NCBI RefSeq assembly: GCF_047663525.1
Contig: NC_092606.1
Coordinates: forward strand, 9,360,501-9,424,500
Direction: 5' to 3'
Length of the DNA stretch: 64,000 bases
Origin: Anas platyrhynchos
Lineage: Eukaryota > Chordata > Aves > Anseriformes > Anatidae
Shown: positions 25,058 through 39,700 of the stretch, in pieces
Layout of the letters: every line of letters starts with the position of its first letter
Numbering within the stretch: position 1 is the first letter of the stretch
Program-made: the position numbers and the translations under genes
Notes under the pieces: generated by a model
Told to the model about the DNA's origin: nothing
What the model saw: only the letters and a program-made list of their open reading frames with translations
The model's database searches: none

Positions 25058-28000
25058 CTTCAGCTTTTATAACGTTTCAAGGAAACTCCTCAGTGAAGCA
25101 GTTGGAGAACACAGTACAAGTATTAATACAAATCAAATTCCTGTAAGCTTAGTGACTGCTTAGACAAAAACCCACAACTGGTAGTATATGATTCATCAAG
25201 TCTTTGTAAGCATACACACATCCCAAAGAAAGAGTTCTACTTAGCAAAAATCCTTTAATAAATTAGAGAAGCTGAAGACACATAAACAACACAAAGCCCT
25301 TCAGTTTGTATCATGCTGTGGTTTAGATAACCTTTACTATAATACACTATAAATCAGAGGATCCCACAATCCTTGTGTGTCTTTGCAAATACCAGAGCAG
25401 ACTTTTGAAGCTATGGGCCAAGGCTAACCAGACATGATGAAGAAACTGAGGTGCTGCTGGTTTTGTGGAAATGAGGGAAACTAAAGGAGAGAGAGCCCCT
25501 GTTATAAGTCACCCCTTCCAGGTATTGGAAAATCCACCCAGGAAAGAAATGTGGGAAATCCTCTTTCATTAGTTCTGCTGCTCAAGCTTCAGGGTTTTCT
25601 ATATAGGTCAAAGCTCCTCCTCTAATCTAGAAGTGGATTCCTAAATGTTTCTTTAGGCTGGAGCTGAGGGGAGGGGGGGAAGTGCTGTCTGACCAAGGCC
25701 CTTCATAATTTAGGGGAAAACTTGGCACAGAAATCTCTGCCTCGAATGTGTGACCTGATTTCCAGCGGGTTTGTGAGCCCATATGTTTTGATGGGTGCTT
25801 AGTACTTTTGGTGCCTTTCAATTTCTAAATATGGACTTGGGAGCCTAATTTTAACCACGTACTTTTGGAAAATGTTGGCAATAGTTTAAAGAGACTGTCT
25901 AGACCAGCACGCCTTGCTGCAGCAGATTGCTCCGAGTGATTTATATATTCCTGGTGCTCGCCGCCTCTGATGCCTTTTCAGTGTCTTACAGCTGTTGCAT
26001 TTATGCAGCACTCTTTATCTTGACCTTAGCCCTCGGATTTCTCAGCTATTCTACTCTCTTAACATCTGGGCCTGAAAGGTCACTAATTTACCTTATGCTT
26101 CCCTGCTGTGGGTGCCGTTGGGTTGAGTGGGTACATTTTGAAAAATAACACTCTGTTGGTGGGCTGCCTTTGCAGAGGTCTCTCTCCCCTCGGTATCATT
26201 GTGTTACCTTCTCCCACTGCAGCAGCTCGAAGTCATCAAACATCTGCCCTCAAGAGCATTGGAGTGTACTTGTTGGCTCCTTATGTGTTAAAGCAGCACA
26301 CCAGGTATCCAGTGTGCTGGTATTAAATTGCTTTTGCAGCTTGCCTGGAGAATAGGGAAGGGAGCTTTATTTGTACTAACACCCTTTTAATGCATCTCAA
26401 AAGACCATAATAAACATCTCCTGGCCTGTAAAAGGAAAATATATATCTAGAGGTTGTGGTAAATTATGAAATACTGGCATACCTAATAAAAATTCTATCT
26501 CAATCGTTTAACATTTAGTGAAATGTTAGATGATGTGAAACCAGGCCTGGCGTCATTTCAAGACCAGGTCAGTAGTGTCACTTGGGGAAATTATGAGAAC
26601 TTCCATTAACTTTGTATTGGCAGATCTCCCAATCTATTTCACTTCTATACATTTTTAGCACTACCGTGAGCAACACAAAGTGTCATTTCTCACATCTGAG
26701 AGCCAGACAATGTCATGGAGCCTCTCTGCATACAGGAGGGTACTTCAGAAATTAACAGGTCAGATCTCTCATTGATTTTAATAAAGAATTGTTTGTGGCA
26801 AAATTCTTGATTATAGAAACTGATGGCTGCTTTGGGCTTCCCGTCAAGGCCAGCACAGCAGGACAGAGCTTTAAAGCGTGGGAAAAGAGTGAGGGAGTAT
26901 TAAATCAAACAGATCTTGGACATTGAGGACCAAATTCCGACTTGTTTTCGAGGGCGCTGAGATGCTGGTTTCACCACACCAGCCCTGAACTGGGATTCAT
27001 AGACAGAAGTAAGACCCAGTGCCCCGGGAGGGAGACACTCGCAGAACTCTGAAGCTATTATCTGAGCTATTCTCTTCTCCTATTTTCCTGTAAAAAACCC
27101 TTTTCCTCCCATCCATTCCTCTTCCCAAATTTGCAGACAGACGACTTGTTTTGGAACTCGAACCAGTTTGTCTGGAAAGGACTTTCCATTGGAGCCTGAG
27201 AATTGGAGCAGACTTTAAAGTGGCTGGTAGTATTGTCAGAACAGAGGTATTTGGCAAGTCTTTAATGTCATGCTTGCCTGGAACTGCTCTCCTCTTTAAT
27301 TAACTCAGTAAAAATCCTCTAGTTACTTTATTTTATTTGCTTAAACCACTACAGAAAAATAAATGCATACAAAACTGATTAATAAATCCATAGAAATGTA
27401 CTGTTGTTTACTGCTATACAGCAGAGCACCGAGTTCCCGCTACATAATTCAAGCTCCAGGCAACAAAGGCAGTTGTGAAAGCCCCCTGTTTTGACACAAA
27501 CGTAAAGGTGGAGTATCCCCTTGGAGTGAAACAGGCTGTATTTTGCAGCTTGTCTTCCCAAGGAAGCCTCCAGGTGCGTATTAATAATTTAGGTTCAAAA
27601 CAGTGTCCAGGGTTTCTCAGGCTCGGCACCCGTGCACCTCCTCGGATGTCTGTACCACAGAGCCTGACCCATGCTGGGAATTCCCATCCCTCCAACCAGG
27701 GGGCTATGGCTGAGCCTTTAAATCTGGTTAAAGCACCAGCTCCCTGGTGCTCCAGCCCCAGTGGGAACAGCTACCAAAAAGGCAATGATGGTGACCATTC
27801 AATTGCAGGCAGGTTTTCACCCCGAAGTCCCAATGAACGAGTGGTCCATGGCTACATCAGTCATATTTAAAAGCAGTAAGTGCTTGTGCTGACCGATGCT
27901 GAGGAAGTGCTCAGCAAAGCCCTCCCTGCTGCAGCAGCCCCTTGGTGGCCCTGGTGGCACCTCCAGCCCTGCCACATGCTTCCCGAGGACCATAGCGTGC

Positions 28001-31000
28001 CAAGGGGGAAATATTTCCTTAGTTTGCTAAACTGATGTTCTGGCATTTAGCTTTAAGTATCTCCTATTTCCCGCAGCATCTGACCTTTTGCTTTCTCATA
28101 TGGCTATTGCTCGACTCCGCCAGCAGAAAGCAACCAGCAGCCATTATCAGGCTCATCTCGCCAGTGCCGACCATTAGCGTTAATCATCTCCTCCTCCAGC
28201 CCTCCTCTCTCCTGCTCTGGCTCCCCTGCATCTCCTCTTAGCAATGAGCCACTGGCACACAATGGGAGAGAGCATGCAGAGAAATAAGCAATGATGCAGC
28301 AGCGCCGTGATAAAAGGCCGGTCATTTCAAGCCGCCAGCATGACTGCATTTCTCTCCGGTGGGATGCAAAAGAGCCAGGATTAAAGCAGGGGGCCGGGCG
28401 CCGTAGATCATCTTGCTGTAATTTCCCTCAGGACCGACGTGAGGACTGCAGCAAGACGCACTAGTGGTGGCCGTTAGTGCTGCTGTGTTGCAGGACAAGG
28501 ATAGTGCTGGACATCTGTCCGGTGGTGCACGGGGGCACGCCGAGGTGTTTGGGGCCAGGGAGGTGGTGGTGCCACGGGGTGTGAAGGGAACTGTGGGCAG
28601 GAAAAGGAAGGAGGGAAGAGAGGTGAGGGGGAGGAAAATGGGAGGAGAAAAGATGCTGAAGGTAGTAGATAAGGGGGGATAAGAGAGGGAAGGAAGTTGG
28701 GTCTTAACTATAGAAAGGCACAGATGGGAGTATGATTGAGGGGCTGGACTGGGTAGGAAGCAATGGGTCTTTATCTGGAGGTCAAGGAAAGGGAGGGAAA
28801 AAACAAAAGCTCTAAGGTAAATGCATGCTATGGAAAAATAGGGAGGTGTACGGAGAGATGGGAGCACTCTGACGTACCAACCTAGCCTCGGCCATGCAGA
28901 TTTTCCATCTTGTCTTGGCCAAGAAAAGGCAAAGAGCCAAGGTCAGGAGGTGGGGGTGTTGTGACATGGCTGGAAATGACAAAGAAGAATAGGTGTGAGG
29001 GCAGCAATGGAAAACAGGTGGGGACAGCACTGTTGGAAAGCAAAAGCAATTTTATCTTGTAACCATGAGCTCACTCAAGCTTGACAGTGAGAGAAAGAAG
29101 AGGAAAAACACATTCCTGTTGTAACAATTCATATGTACGTAAATCACGCAGCAAGCATCGTGCACGTGGCTCACTGTGCCCAGGCATAGCTGCCAGCCCT
29201 CCTGCAGGCTTCTCACTAAGGCTGGGATAATTGTGGGCGATGCTGCTTGCTTCCCAGCCTTTGCCTCTCCTAACTTTGGGAGCAGTCATCTCTTGGGGCT
29301 GAACTGCCACGTCCATAGGCAAGGTGCAGGCAATCCCTCTGCATTGACATGGGTTAAGGCTGCAGATGCCAGCAGTGTTTTGTGCGAGCCTGGCCCCAGC
29401 CAAGCTAAGGTGGCTTTGTACTTCCAGCTGTGACCGCACCACTGCGTGAAGTGCCACAGATGTGCAGCTTTCTTGGGAGATGAGGTAACGAACTCGTGTG
29501 GGAGCTAATGAAGGTCATCATGAGAGAGCAGTAAGAAAAATGTCTGCTGCTGGGAGACTTCTCACCAGGAGTGCTCAGACTTCAGCACTTTCCAGTCTAA
29601 ATAAGATGTACACTTCCCTGACCTTGTCTTCTCCAATGTAAACGCAGAGCAGGATGTACTTAGAATTAAGATAAATAAGGCCTTACCCAAATAAAACACT
29701 AGTCTGCAGAAACAAATCTCCTCTAAGGAAGAGGGTGAGTGGAGGCCGAAACTGATGCTTCTCTATGGCAGAAACCTTAAATGCTTTAGAGGTGAGGGCA
29801 GTGTGCACTACAGTACTAATAAGTGCATTTTAAGGTGGAAGATGCTACCACAAAATCGTGTTGGTTTTACTATTTCCATCCTATTTTTTTTCCTTAGTAT
29901 GTAATTTATTTCTGTACTACAACTTTATTTCTAAGGGCACTGTGGCTGATTTTGTGTGTGAGAGGGGGTTAAACGTGCTATAGACAAGTGCAGATAATCC
30001 TTTAGGTAGTAGACATAAAACCAAAACATCCTGGAAAAAAAAAAATTGCTAGAAAACCATCTTGGCTGATGCCCAAGGGAAGAGAGGTCATTTTGCCCAT
30101 GGTAACATTCCCAGCTCAGCCTCTTGTGACTGTGCACCCTTCTGCACCTGAAGGCAGGGATGGCGGTGGCCATGCAAGAAGACACATTTCTGTCTCTCTT
30201 CTTGGCCACTGTGGCAGAAGACAGAGGCTGATGTGCTTCTCCAAGCCTCTGGGTCTGGGCATCCCCCAACAGGCAGAGGGCTGGGGGAGGACTGGGGCTG
30301 AGCCCCATGTTTTGAGCACGGCATGCGGGTGAGGGAGCTGAGAGCCAGCTGAGAATGGGAGAAAGCGAGGAGAAATGATTTGTATTACAAATAAGGATGT
30401 GAAAAGGGGTGGAGGAGCCCTGTCAAAATGTAAATGTGCAATTTGCATAATCGGGCAGCCAGGATTAAACGAAGCACAGAGAAGGATAAGGATTACACGG
30501 AGGGAAAGAGAAGGGAAATGAGAGCAGCACAGAGAGAAAACACTGCAGATAGATACAAAATCTGAGATAAGCAAGAGCAAAAGGAGAAGTTGGAGTACTC
30601 AAAGGCAGCGAAAGGAGAGGGAGCTGAGAGGAGGAGTGGTGTGCGTTACTAATCCAGGCTGTATCTGAGCTAGTTAGGAAGTGTGCAAATGAATTTTAAA
30701 AGGAGCTCAAAATTCAAGAGGGGTGTCAGCTGGGTGTTCAGCATCCCCTTTCGTGCTGACCTTGAGCACCTGGACCACAACTACCTTGCAACAAAATAGA
30801 GCACTCCTGAGTGGTTCCTGCAGATTTCATCCATAGTTAGTTTTGCCTTTGATGAATGGCTGTTCTCCGCCAGGATATCTGTCAGCCATCAAAATCACCC
30901 AAGGGGTGGCCTCTGACAGCCTTTGTGCTGTCTGCTGCCCTGGGACAGGCACAGTGGTGGTTGTCACTGCTGGTCTCTGCTCGGCTTTCCCCAGGAGCTG

Positions 31001-33760
31001 CTGGCTGAGCTGCCTGGACCCAGCGAGCTCCCAGCTGCTTGCCCTGCTTGGTGTAACCACTCTTGGAAGCATCTGCCCTCTCCTCAGTGCTGGAATTCTT
31101 CCTTCAGGTCATGCCAGACCAAGGGACCTTCCAGTGTTTCCTGCAACCACCCTGCAGGTCTTCTCACCCATGAACTCTCTTCCTTGGGCTCATTCCTCCA
31201 TAGAGAAGCTGGCTGTGGCCAAGCTGGGCTCAGAGCCACATGCTATGCATAGCCATAAATAGGGGCAAATATGTAACGCTCCTTTTAAGACTTGTTCTGT
31301 GCTGATGCCTAAGGGCAGGAGTTGCACTGTGCTGGCTACTGTGCAAATGTGAAACATAAAGAGCGCTCACTGCTCTGGAGAGATGGTGTCTGATGGGGAG
31401 GAAAGAGGGAGCGAGTGCCGGCAGGGAAGCGTGATGAACACGCTGGGATGGGGCTCTAGCATGAGGAGCCAGGGTGCTCCTTCCCTGCAAGAGGAAGCTC
31501 TGCTTGACTTCTGGCTGGAATGGAGAGCGTCAGGTGGTGGTTTATCAACACGACGCAGACTACAAATATTGGCTTATTTTCTTTGCCAGAACAGAACTCG
31601 CCAAAGTGACTCTCAACTCAGAGAAATGGGGGAGCAAGAGAAGCTGGTGGTGGGTATGAGTGTTCAAAGAGAGGTGGGGCTGCTCATGCATTGTGTCTAA
31701 AATGCAACGGAGCCTTCCTCTTACATGTGTCCCTTGGTGGCTTGTTCCTTAACACGATATATTTGGATTCAGTGAAAACAAACCTGCTCTGTAAAGGGTG
31801 ATAGAAGATGGGGGAGGGAATTTCTCTTTCTAACCTTAAAAACTCAGGGTACAGATCAGTTCCCCTTTTACTAGAAGGGTTACAGTAGTCCTAATGAGGG
31901 GCTGCGAGTAAAGCCTTCCACATGGGACATGGGGACAACTTGCCACCAGCAGCAGGGGTTATTCAGCATTATCTCTGCAGTTACCTTCTGGCAGGTCAGT
32001 ATGCCACCAGGGTACTGATCACCACTCCCAGTGCCCAATCCTGTCTCATGTTCTGAGGTTTCTGTCCACACATGTTTCCCCTGGACTCTTAATTCATCCA
32101 AGCCACCCAATCTTAGTCCTTCAGCCAGGCATCTCAGGGAATGCGCTTGTTCAGTTCTCCTTGAGTATTTGAAGGGAGAAACCAGGTGAAAGTAGAATAG
32201 AGGAAAATGTGAATCCAGCCACAGAAGTGAAATTAAGTGTTAACAAAGAACACCACCACAAGGCTTTGCACACTCAGATTGTAAATCTCTTCCTATCACA
32301 GTTACTCAGTTCTCTTATTTTATGTAGTGTCACATTTGACTTATTCTCCAGCTATTGTAGAATGTTTCAGACACAGCAGGAACTGAACTTCTAATAAAAT
32401 AGTAACAATAAAAAAAACAGACTACCCGTCCTCGACCATTATTGAGAAGCAGAGCATGAGGGGCAAGGAAGAGGAGAGAAGAATGGAGAAAGAGGAAAAG
32501 AGGAGAAAACACAACCCTGTCTGACTTTGGTATCCTTCATGGACCACTTGCTTTTCTGCCTTATTCCTTTTTTTTTTTTTTTTTTTTTTTTTCTACCGGC
32601 AGGCAGTATTGCCAATTAAGTAAAGCTACTGGAGGACTTGAGGTTGAAGATCTATAAAACTAAAAAAAGCAGGTATTCCTAAACTTTATGTCATTTTATT
32701 CCTCATGAATCTTCTAGGCATATCATCTTGCTAGATGTTGAAAATACTGTCTTCTGTCACAGCTTAATTAATCCTGCTCTCTCAGGGGTTGTAATTTTGA
32801 TTGTTTAAATTGTACAGTACTGCACTTGGAAATGATTTTGGGGGTTGGTATATGGCCACTGTCTCTTGACTTTTACATCATCATTGTTTATTACATAAAT
32901 AAAAGTCTGGTCTTAGCTGTCCCTAAATTTTGGTTGCTCCAAGGTTGGTCATTCTGTCTGCAATTTCTTTGATTTATCTCCATTGCTATAGTACTCCTAA
33001 GCTCTGGAAAGGTCAGCCTGGCTCCTCAGAAGCATTCAGCTCTTCAAAGGAACAAAATTCCTCTACCAAAACGTTACAGGAGAGTTGTGAGCTGTTGTGG
33101 CATTCCCAGTCGTTCCAGCATCTTCCACACGCTGACAAAATGGGGTGTTCTGGTATGTTCTTACTAGTGAAGTTTTTTGATTTTGCTGCAAGATAAAATT
33201 GGGCAGAAGAATCTTTAGTGCTATAGGAAGAAATGATAAATCAGACAGCAGATCTCCTCATGGCAAAGCTGTATTATTGTACAACCTCAGCCTAGTTAAG
33301 CTACCAGAAATGGTGCTTATTTTATGGGTTACTTTTGGAGAAACTGTCCTGGAAAAGTCTAGTTCTCTACATGGAAAACAACATCTGAGGTATTTCTGAA
33401 AAAGCTTTCTGGCAAAATGCAACATTTGACACTGTCTATAACAGTTGGAATGAAGAAAATGGAAAAAATACAGAATAATTTGCTCTATTCGACCCATTCC
33501 TCTTCATCTTTGCAATATAGATCTTCAGTATACTTTGCAGCTCCGCGTTGCAGACTGAGATGCATGTGGTGCTTAGAAGAGCTATTAACTCTCATTTGTA
33601 TGATGAACGCAGCATATCCTCCCCAAACTTTCACCTTCCTCTGTGAATACAAAATTAATTTTCTGAGACTCAACCTAGGTAAATTAACTTCATATAAATT
33701 TTAAAAATCAGTCTTTTAAAAAAGAAGAAGAGAAATGGAATCTTAGCAATTACAGAGAGA
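25058..33760. other. Non-coding flank
   Basis: No exon, RNA gene or recognisable young repeat apart from the T25 run at 32.57 kb. 28.58-28.8 kb is purine (GGA)-rich on the + strand and yields long but unconvincing reading frames on the minus strand. Confidence 0.65.
32568..32592 (+). repeat. T25 homopolymer
   Basis: Single uninterrupted T-run. No recognisable retroelement is attached. Confidence 0.9.
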
Positions 33761-33765
33761 GAGAG

Positions 33766-33787
33766 TTCACACTCTCAAAAGTGTGAA
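33766..33787. promoter_or_regulatory. Inverted T-box-like half-sites / 8-bp hairpin
   Basis: TTCACACT (33766-33773) and AGTGTGAA (33780-33787) are perfect reverse complements around CTCAAA. The arms contain TCACAC/GTGTGA, the T-box core, arranged as in the Brachyury palindrome but with a longer spacer. A GA repeat precedes it. Confidence 0.4.
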
Positions 33788-36669
33788 GTCCACATTTTCT
33801 AAAATCAAGGCAATAATCAGAAATTACAGGACTGATTTTCGAAAACTGTTAAAGAATTGGCTGTTAAAGGATGTGATCTGTATCCTATATAGGCTTTTTA
33901 AACTGTTTTTTTCAAAACCCTGAAGGCTAATGTCTTTTTTATTATTATTTAAAAGCTGAGATTACTAAATAGCCACTTGTCTTCATCTGCTGGTGCTCTA
34001 GAAATACCATCAGACAACAAAGATTGGGGGTGGAGGTAGATCATATCGTACTCTCCGAAACCAAGAACTCATTGAAACTGGATGCTTCTTTTCCAGTTAA
34101 AAATAAGAGAATGACATAAATCAAACTCTTCAACAAAAGCATCAAGTTATGATTATAAAAGGCTCAAAACCAGACTGGATAAAAACACCTGCTGCTCCTG
34201 TGGTTGCTGTGGTTTGAGATATGTGTTGGCCAGCTGCAACCCTTCATCCTCAGCAGCGCGTGTGCTGCAGTCTTTCTGATGTAGATGGCTGATGTAGTGA
34301 TGAACCTGCAGTGAGGACACTCAACCTGTTGCACTGTAATGTCCTGGTCCTGCCCAGGACCACTCCTGTGCTTAAAATTATTCCTCTAATTAGTCACACA
34401 GATTCAAACAGGACCGCTCATAGTAGTAGAGTTAAGCAGAGTCACATTTGCTTTTTCCATAAACTATTTTTATATTGTTGGTACCACGTACCATGCAGCC
34501 CATAGCAGCTTCCTAGCTGCAGTATCAGGGACAGGAGGCACATTTCTGCCTGCCCCCAGCTATGGCTCTGTGTACAGGCTGTACTGGAGAAGAACAACAA
34601 ATGCCTTTTAGCCTTTAACCATAACGCAGAGCCATGTTGCCTGCCCTTGAGCTTTAATTTATGCTGGAGACAGAGCACAAAAGAGTGGGCAAAGAGTCCC
34701 GCAGCCACAGAAGTGCTCCATGTTAAACCCGAAGCCTGAGGACAGTCACGTCCTTTCTCAAAATGTAGCCATGAATATTATGCCCACTGGATGCAGTGAC
34801 AAACGTATTTCATGCCCCTGCCATTTGCACTTTTCTTTACATTAATATATTAATAATACAGAAGAGAAGAAGGCTTTCTGCTAAAATTCTAACATTTGTT
34901 CAGCAGCGTTCAGCAGCTTTAACCTCTGAGCCTGTGAACTTGCTTAAAGACCAGAGGAGTTATCAAAGGAACCCCTGTGCTCTATTTTTATGTTTTGATT
35001 TATTTAGTTGAAAGGAGGTCCCAGTGCTCAGCTGCCAGAATACCATTCGTGTGACCCAAGGAAAAAAAAAAAAAGAGAGAAGAAAAGACTTGGTGGGAGT
35101 TCTGTTAAGCTGATAAGATACTGAGGCTCTCTACGTTTAAGCACAGAGACATGCACATATTAAATACCACCATGGAAGGAAAAGAAGAGAAATCAGTGAA
35201 ATGTAAGTGCGTGAAATGTGAAAAGCAGAAAAGAAAATTGCAAAATCAATACAAAGGGAAATGAAAAGTGAATTGAGGATAAACCAAAAGCAAATAGAAA
35301 ACAACAAGAAAAAGAAACTCCAACAGTCAACAGACTGGGAGCTTGACAAGATAACGTTGTCAGGCTATTGAGTCATGTTCTGATTTTACAGCTGGCTGAA
35401 ATAATGAAGCCCTATTAAGTTAAGATGTTCAGAAAAAGAAAACGTACTTAATACTTGAAGTGTGTCTAGCGTTTCCAGACAGTGTTTTGGTGTGGCGTTC
35501 CCAGAGATGTTCAGCGTGTGTGGTATCAGCCATCAGCTCATGAGGGAGCTGGGCGGGCTGCCACGAGGCTGGGACGCAGCTCTGTGAAAGGGATCATCAA
35601 ATGCTGGTCCTTCATCAACCCCACGTCGTAATTTTGTAGGGTATGCTCTAAAGGACTATGTTCAGAAGGAACGGGGGATAAGAAGCACTATGAATGTGGG
35701 CTCCTGAGTGTGGTTTAGGGCAGTAGGCTTTCATGCTGCTCCTGTCAGAGAGGTGAGGTGCTTCACCTGCCGCTATTGGAGGCAGCTCGGTCTGAAAGTG
35801 GGGCTTTTTGTATTACCACCCACGCTGTGGGAGGCTGTTCTTTGAAAGCTGTGTTGGATCACTGCTCCCCAAGGCTGCATACTTTCTCAAAATTATCAGT
35901 AGAAGTTCTTCAAATAAGGGCTGAAGTATGGCCTCTTCCACCAGACAGCATTTCTTCACGTTGGGTGGAACAGCCAGGGTGTCACAGGCTGCAGGGCTGC
36001 CAGAGCCCAGGCAAAGGGGGAAGCCTTGGCACCGCACAGTGCATGCCCGCGGTGCTGCCCAAGGATCCTGCCTTCCTTTTCGCTCCAGTGTCAGAAGGAC
36101 AGAGTTTGTGCCACAGCCTTTCCCTAAACGTTTCATGACCCATCTCTGAGCCCTCCACCTCTAAGGAAAATGTGAGGTTGGCTGCTGGGCTTGAAAGTCA
36201 ATAGGGAGGAAGGGATCAACAGCCAGACACAGCCTCAGCTTAAGTCCATGGGCTTATTTCCTTAGGAAATCCAGCTCAAAGTGCTAAACCAGAAGGGCAG
36301 CCATCCCATTCTTGATATACCTCTGATACAATATTTTGATTATTTGATGGTCTATATTTATTTCTTATGAAGTTATTATGCTGTTTTTCATTTTGGGACA
36401 GCCCGTAGAAGTGGCTGTCACAAGCAAGAAGCTCTGGGTAGCACCCAGCAGTGAGAACACAAAGATTATTCCCACCTCGAAGAGTTCAATCCCATCTGTC
36501 TTTTGTCAAAGAGATCTGGCCAGCCCTTAGAGCTGAAACTTGCTGTTCTGCTTTATTATCTCAAGTGCATAACTGTGCCTCTACAAATGATAGAGCTCCC
36601 TCTCCCATTTCCCTCTCCTTCCCCCTTCAGTAATCCCTGTTAGCTGTTTTTTAACTAGTGAGTTGTTGG

Positions 36670-36708
36670 TTTTTTTTGTTTTTTTTTTTTTTTTTTTGTT
36701 TTGTTTTT
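36670..36708 (+). repeat. T-rich tract with G interruptions
   Basis: T8-G-T19-G-T4-G-T5 pattern. Low-complexity sequence only. Confidence 0.85.
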
Positions 36709-39700
36709 AATGAGAAATTACAAATTTCATTCGGTAAAAATAGGATTTAGAAAGCATTAAACAATAACATTGCATTGGAAAGTGGAAGAACTAATTACAG
36801 CAAGTGGCATGGGGAATAGGAGGAAAGGTGAGATCAACAGAATAAATTGTAAATGGCAAGAACACTCTGACAGGAAAAGTAGATGAAAATAAGGTGCATC
36901 AGATCAGTAAAATCATAAAACAGCCTCTTCATAATCACAATCTTCCTTCAATGATCCCTGATGTTGCTTATTTATTTAATTATTTGTTGTTTTGCTTCAT
37001 TTGTCAGAAGGTTATGCTCCTGGAAGCTTTATTGCTAGAAGATCTCTGCCTGAAAGGAGGCAGGGAAAATACAAAGAAATAATGACTAACAGGATACACA
37101 GGTGAAAATGACTGGAGCCAGAAGCCTGAGTGATTACGGCTAGTGATGCTCAAAGATGATGTTTTAAACTTGCCTTTGAGATCTGGATGCCTATTAAAAT
37201 TCCTGTAATTTGTATCCAAATTCTGTAGCTGACTTTGAAAACCTCAGTCCGACGTAGCATTTAGTGCCCAAGGCAGGCTGGCTTCATACCGCAGCAGCCT
37301 TGGCTCATGACTGTTGTTGTGAACAATATCAAGGCACTCAGCAAACGGGGAAAGGATTCCAGCCCTGTTTCCATGGATGGTCAGAGTGGAGAACAAATGA
37401 CCAGAGCAGTCTGCGCACTGCTATTCATGCATCAGAACCAGAGCCAGAAAACTGGTTGCGAATGTCTTGATGTGGCTCTTGGCTGGATCCGACGTTCCTG
37501 CTGCAAATGAAAAGCAAAGGGAATCTTGCAATTGAATTCAGAAGGAGCAGACCCAGGCATTTATCAAGGGTTCAGTGAAATGAGACAGAGGTTATTCCCT
37601 GGAGAGCACCGAGTGCTGTATGAGTTGGGTTGCTGCGCTCTGCAGGGCTACATCCCAATATTGGGAAGAGGGTGATCGGGACCAGACTTGAAGCCTATTA
37701 AAATAAAGGGGGTTTCTGCTTCAACTTCACTGGGATGGTCTTCAGTGTGCTAAAAGGATTGCTCCATAAACAAGATGTGCATGGAGATCATGGAAATGAT
37801 GAACAAAAGACAGGATATTATAGACCTGCTTCTCTACTGAAATGCAGTGTCTGAACTCAGCCTTTTCTCATGAATGAATAATGAAGTGTCCGTGTTTTAT
37901 TAGCTTTACTTAAAATTGTCTACTAGTTGAACAACCTTTTGAGCCTTTTAACACTTTTGCAATTTGCTGCCGCAGTGATTTCTTTTCTTTTTTGTTCTTT
38001 TCAAGATACAGTAGCTAATCTGATCTTGGCGTTTCAGTAATTGTCTCAGTTAATGTGTGTGGGGAATAATTCAATTCTGTGAAACGAATACTAGGTGGAT
38101 GTTTAACTCCTGCAAGTATGCTACATGAAGAACTTACAGCGTAGGCATGCTCATTAATTGCTAGGCTCTTGATTTATTAAGCAATTTTTTTTTCTTAGCG
38201 TTGTTTACCCACTACCCATTTCTGTGGTCTTGTTTGAACATCAGAGCCAGGAGGAGCTCGTCAGCTCACAAAGGGGCTTCGTGCATATGTTAAGCCTTGT
38301 GCTAGTAAACCAATGTTGGACTGGCAGCTTAACCAAAAGACACATCGTTCTGTCACCACCATGGCTTTGTGTGAGCCCAGCAGTTTCTTCTGCTGAAGAG
38401 AGCAGCACACTCACTAATGATACTGGTATGTTTCCTATTCAGTCTTCGGGGGCTTTATTCAAGCAGGCCAGCGCCTCACTGGGCGCCTTGCCTGTGCTAC
38501 AACCATAACGCTCACTGCAGGCAGAAATGATTTCTGCAATAATGACGTTTTTAGTAAAACTGAGTTGACCAACGCTGACACAAATCACTTGCCTGCAATG
38601 CCATTTGTTCTGGCACTGTTGCAACCCTGACTTTTTGGGGCAGAGCAGAATTTACAACAACCTGCAGAAACTGGTTAGAATTGTTATTTAAAGCCATGCA
38701 GTGTTACACTTTTATTGTTAATATCAGGGGGGAATGTTACTTGCAAGGCTGTGCTTTGATTTTTCTTCATCTCCTGAAGCAACATGCTCACAGAAGAATT
38801 CACAGCCCTCTCAAATTACATATTACAACGATGACTTATTCCACTATCCATTTTGAGCATAGCTGAAAAGTGTATTTAATATTGCTGTGTTGTTTCTATC
38901 TTCTTCTGTATAAAGTTAGTGCTTGATTTTATGTGTCATCCTTAGCTAGTATGTATTTGCATAGCTCTGTTGACATCAATAGTGCTATATTGATTTATAC
39001 CGCTTGTGTCTGCCTCATTATTATTTTTATCTTTTTGTTCAAGGAGCTTGGTGTATTTTCAAATTCAGGGAAGATAAAAAGGGATTGCTTTCTCAGAACC
39101 AAATATATACAGTGTCTGCTGATGGGATATTTTAGGTTGGGGCAAGTAAACACGTAAGCGAGACAGACATATCAGTGCAGCTCTGTAAATACTGCGGCTG
39201 CTTGTATACCATCTGTAGGGTGCATCAGATATGTAGGTTGGGATTTTTAAAAGCACCTTAAATTTCCAGCTATCACTAACAGTTAGCAGGATTTGGCACC
39301 CCACGAAACAGGGCTGCCAGTCATGATTTATTGTTTCTAAACAAACAAACTCGCTTTTGCAGAGATGACTGAAGCATCCATCTCTCCAGACCGAGGTGTA
39401 AAGTCCGGAGGTCAGGAACAAGATGCAAGAGGGCAAAAGTAGAAGAGGAGAAGGATTGGCCAGAAATGAAATAAATGCCCAAGAGATGGGTGGCCAGGAA
39501 AATATGTCCATTCCTCTCCAGAGGGAATATTTTAAAGACATGAGAGAGATGCTGCTGCATCACTTTACAGGCAGCAGCCATACCACATCTTGCAGGACTG
39601 TGAGAAAATGCCTCCCTGCCTTATCTCACTTATTTGCTCGTGAGCAGGCCCCTGGGTCTGAGTGCAGGAAGAGGTGAAAAATGGCTGGAAATATACAGCA

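Noticed and set aside
28322..28867. 181-codon Ser/Pro/Leu-rich frame on the minus strand
   Set aside because: Arises from the purine-rich GGA tract on the opposite strand. No homology recognised.
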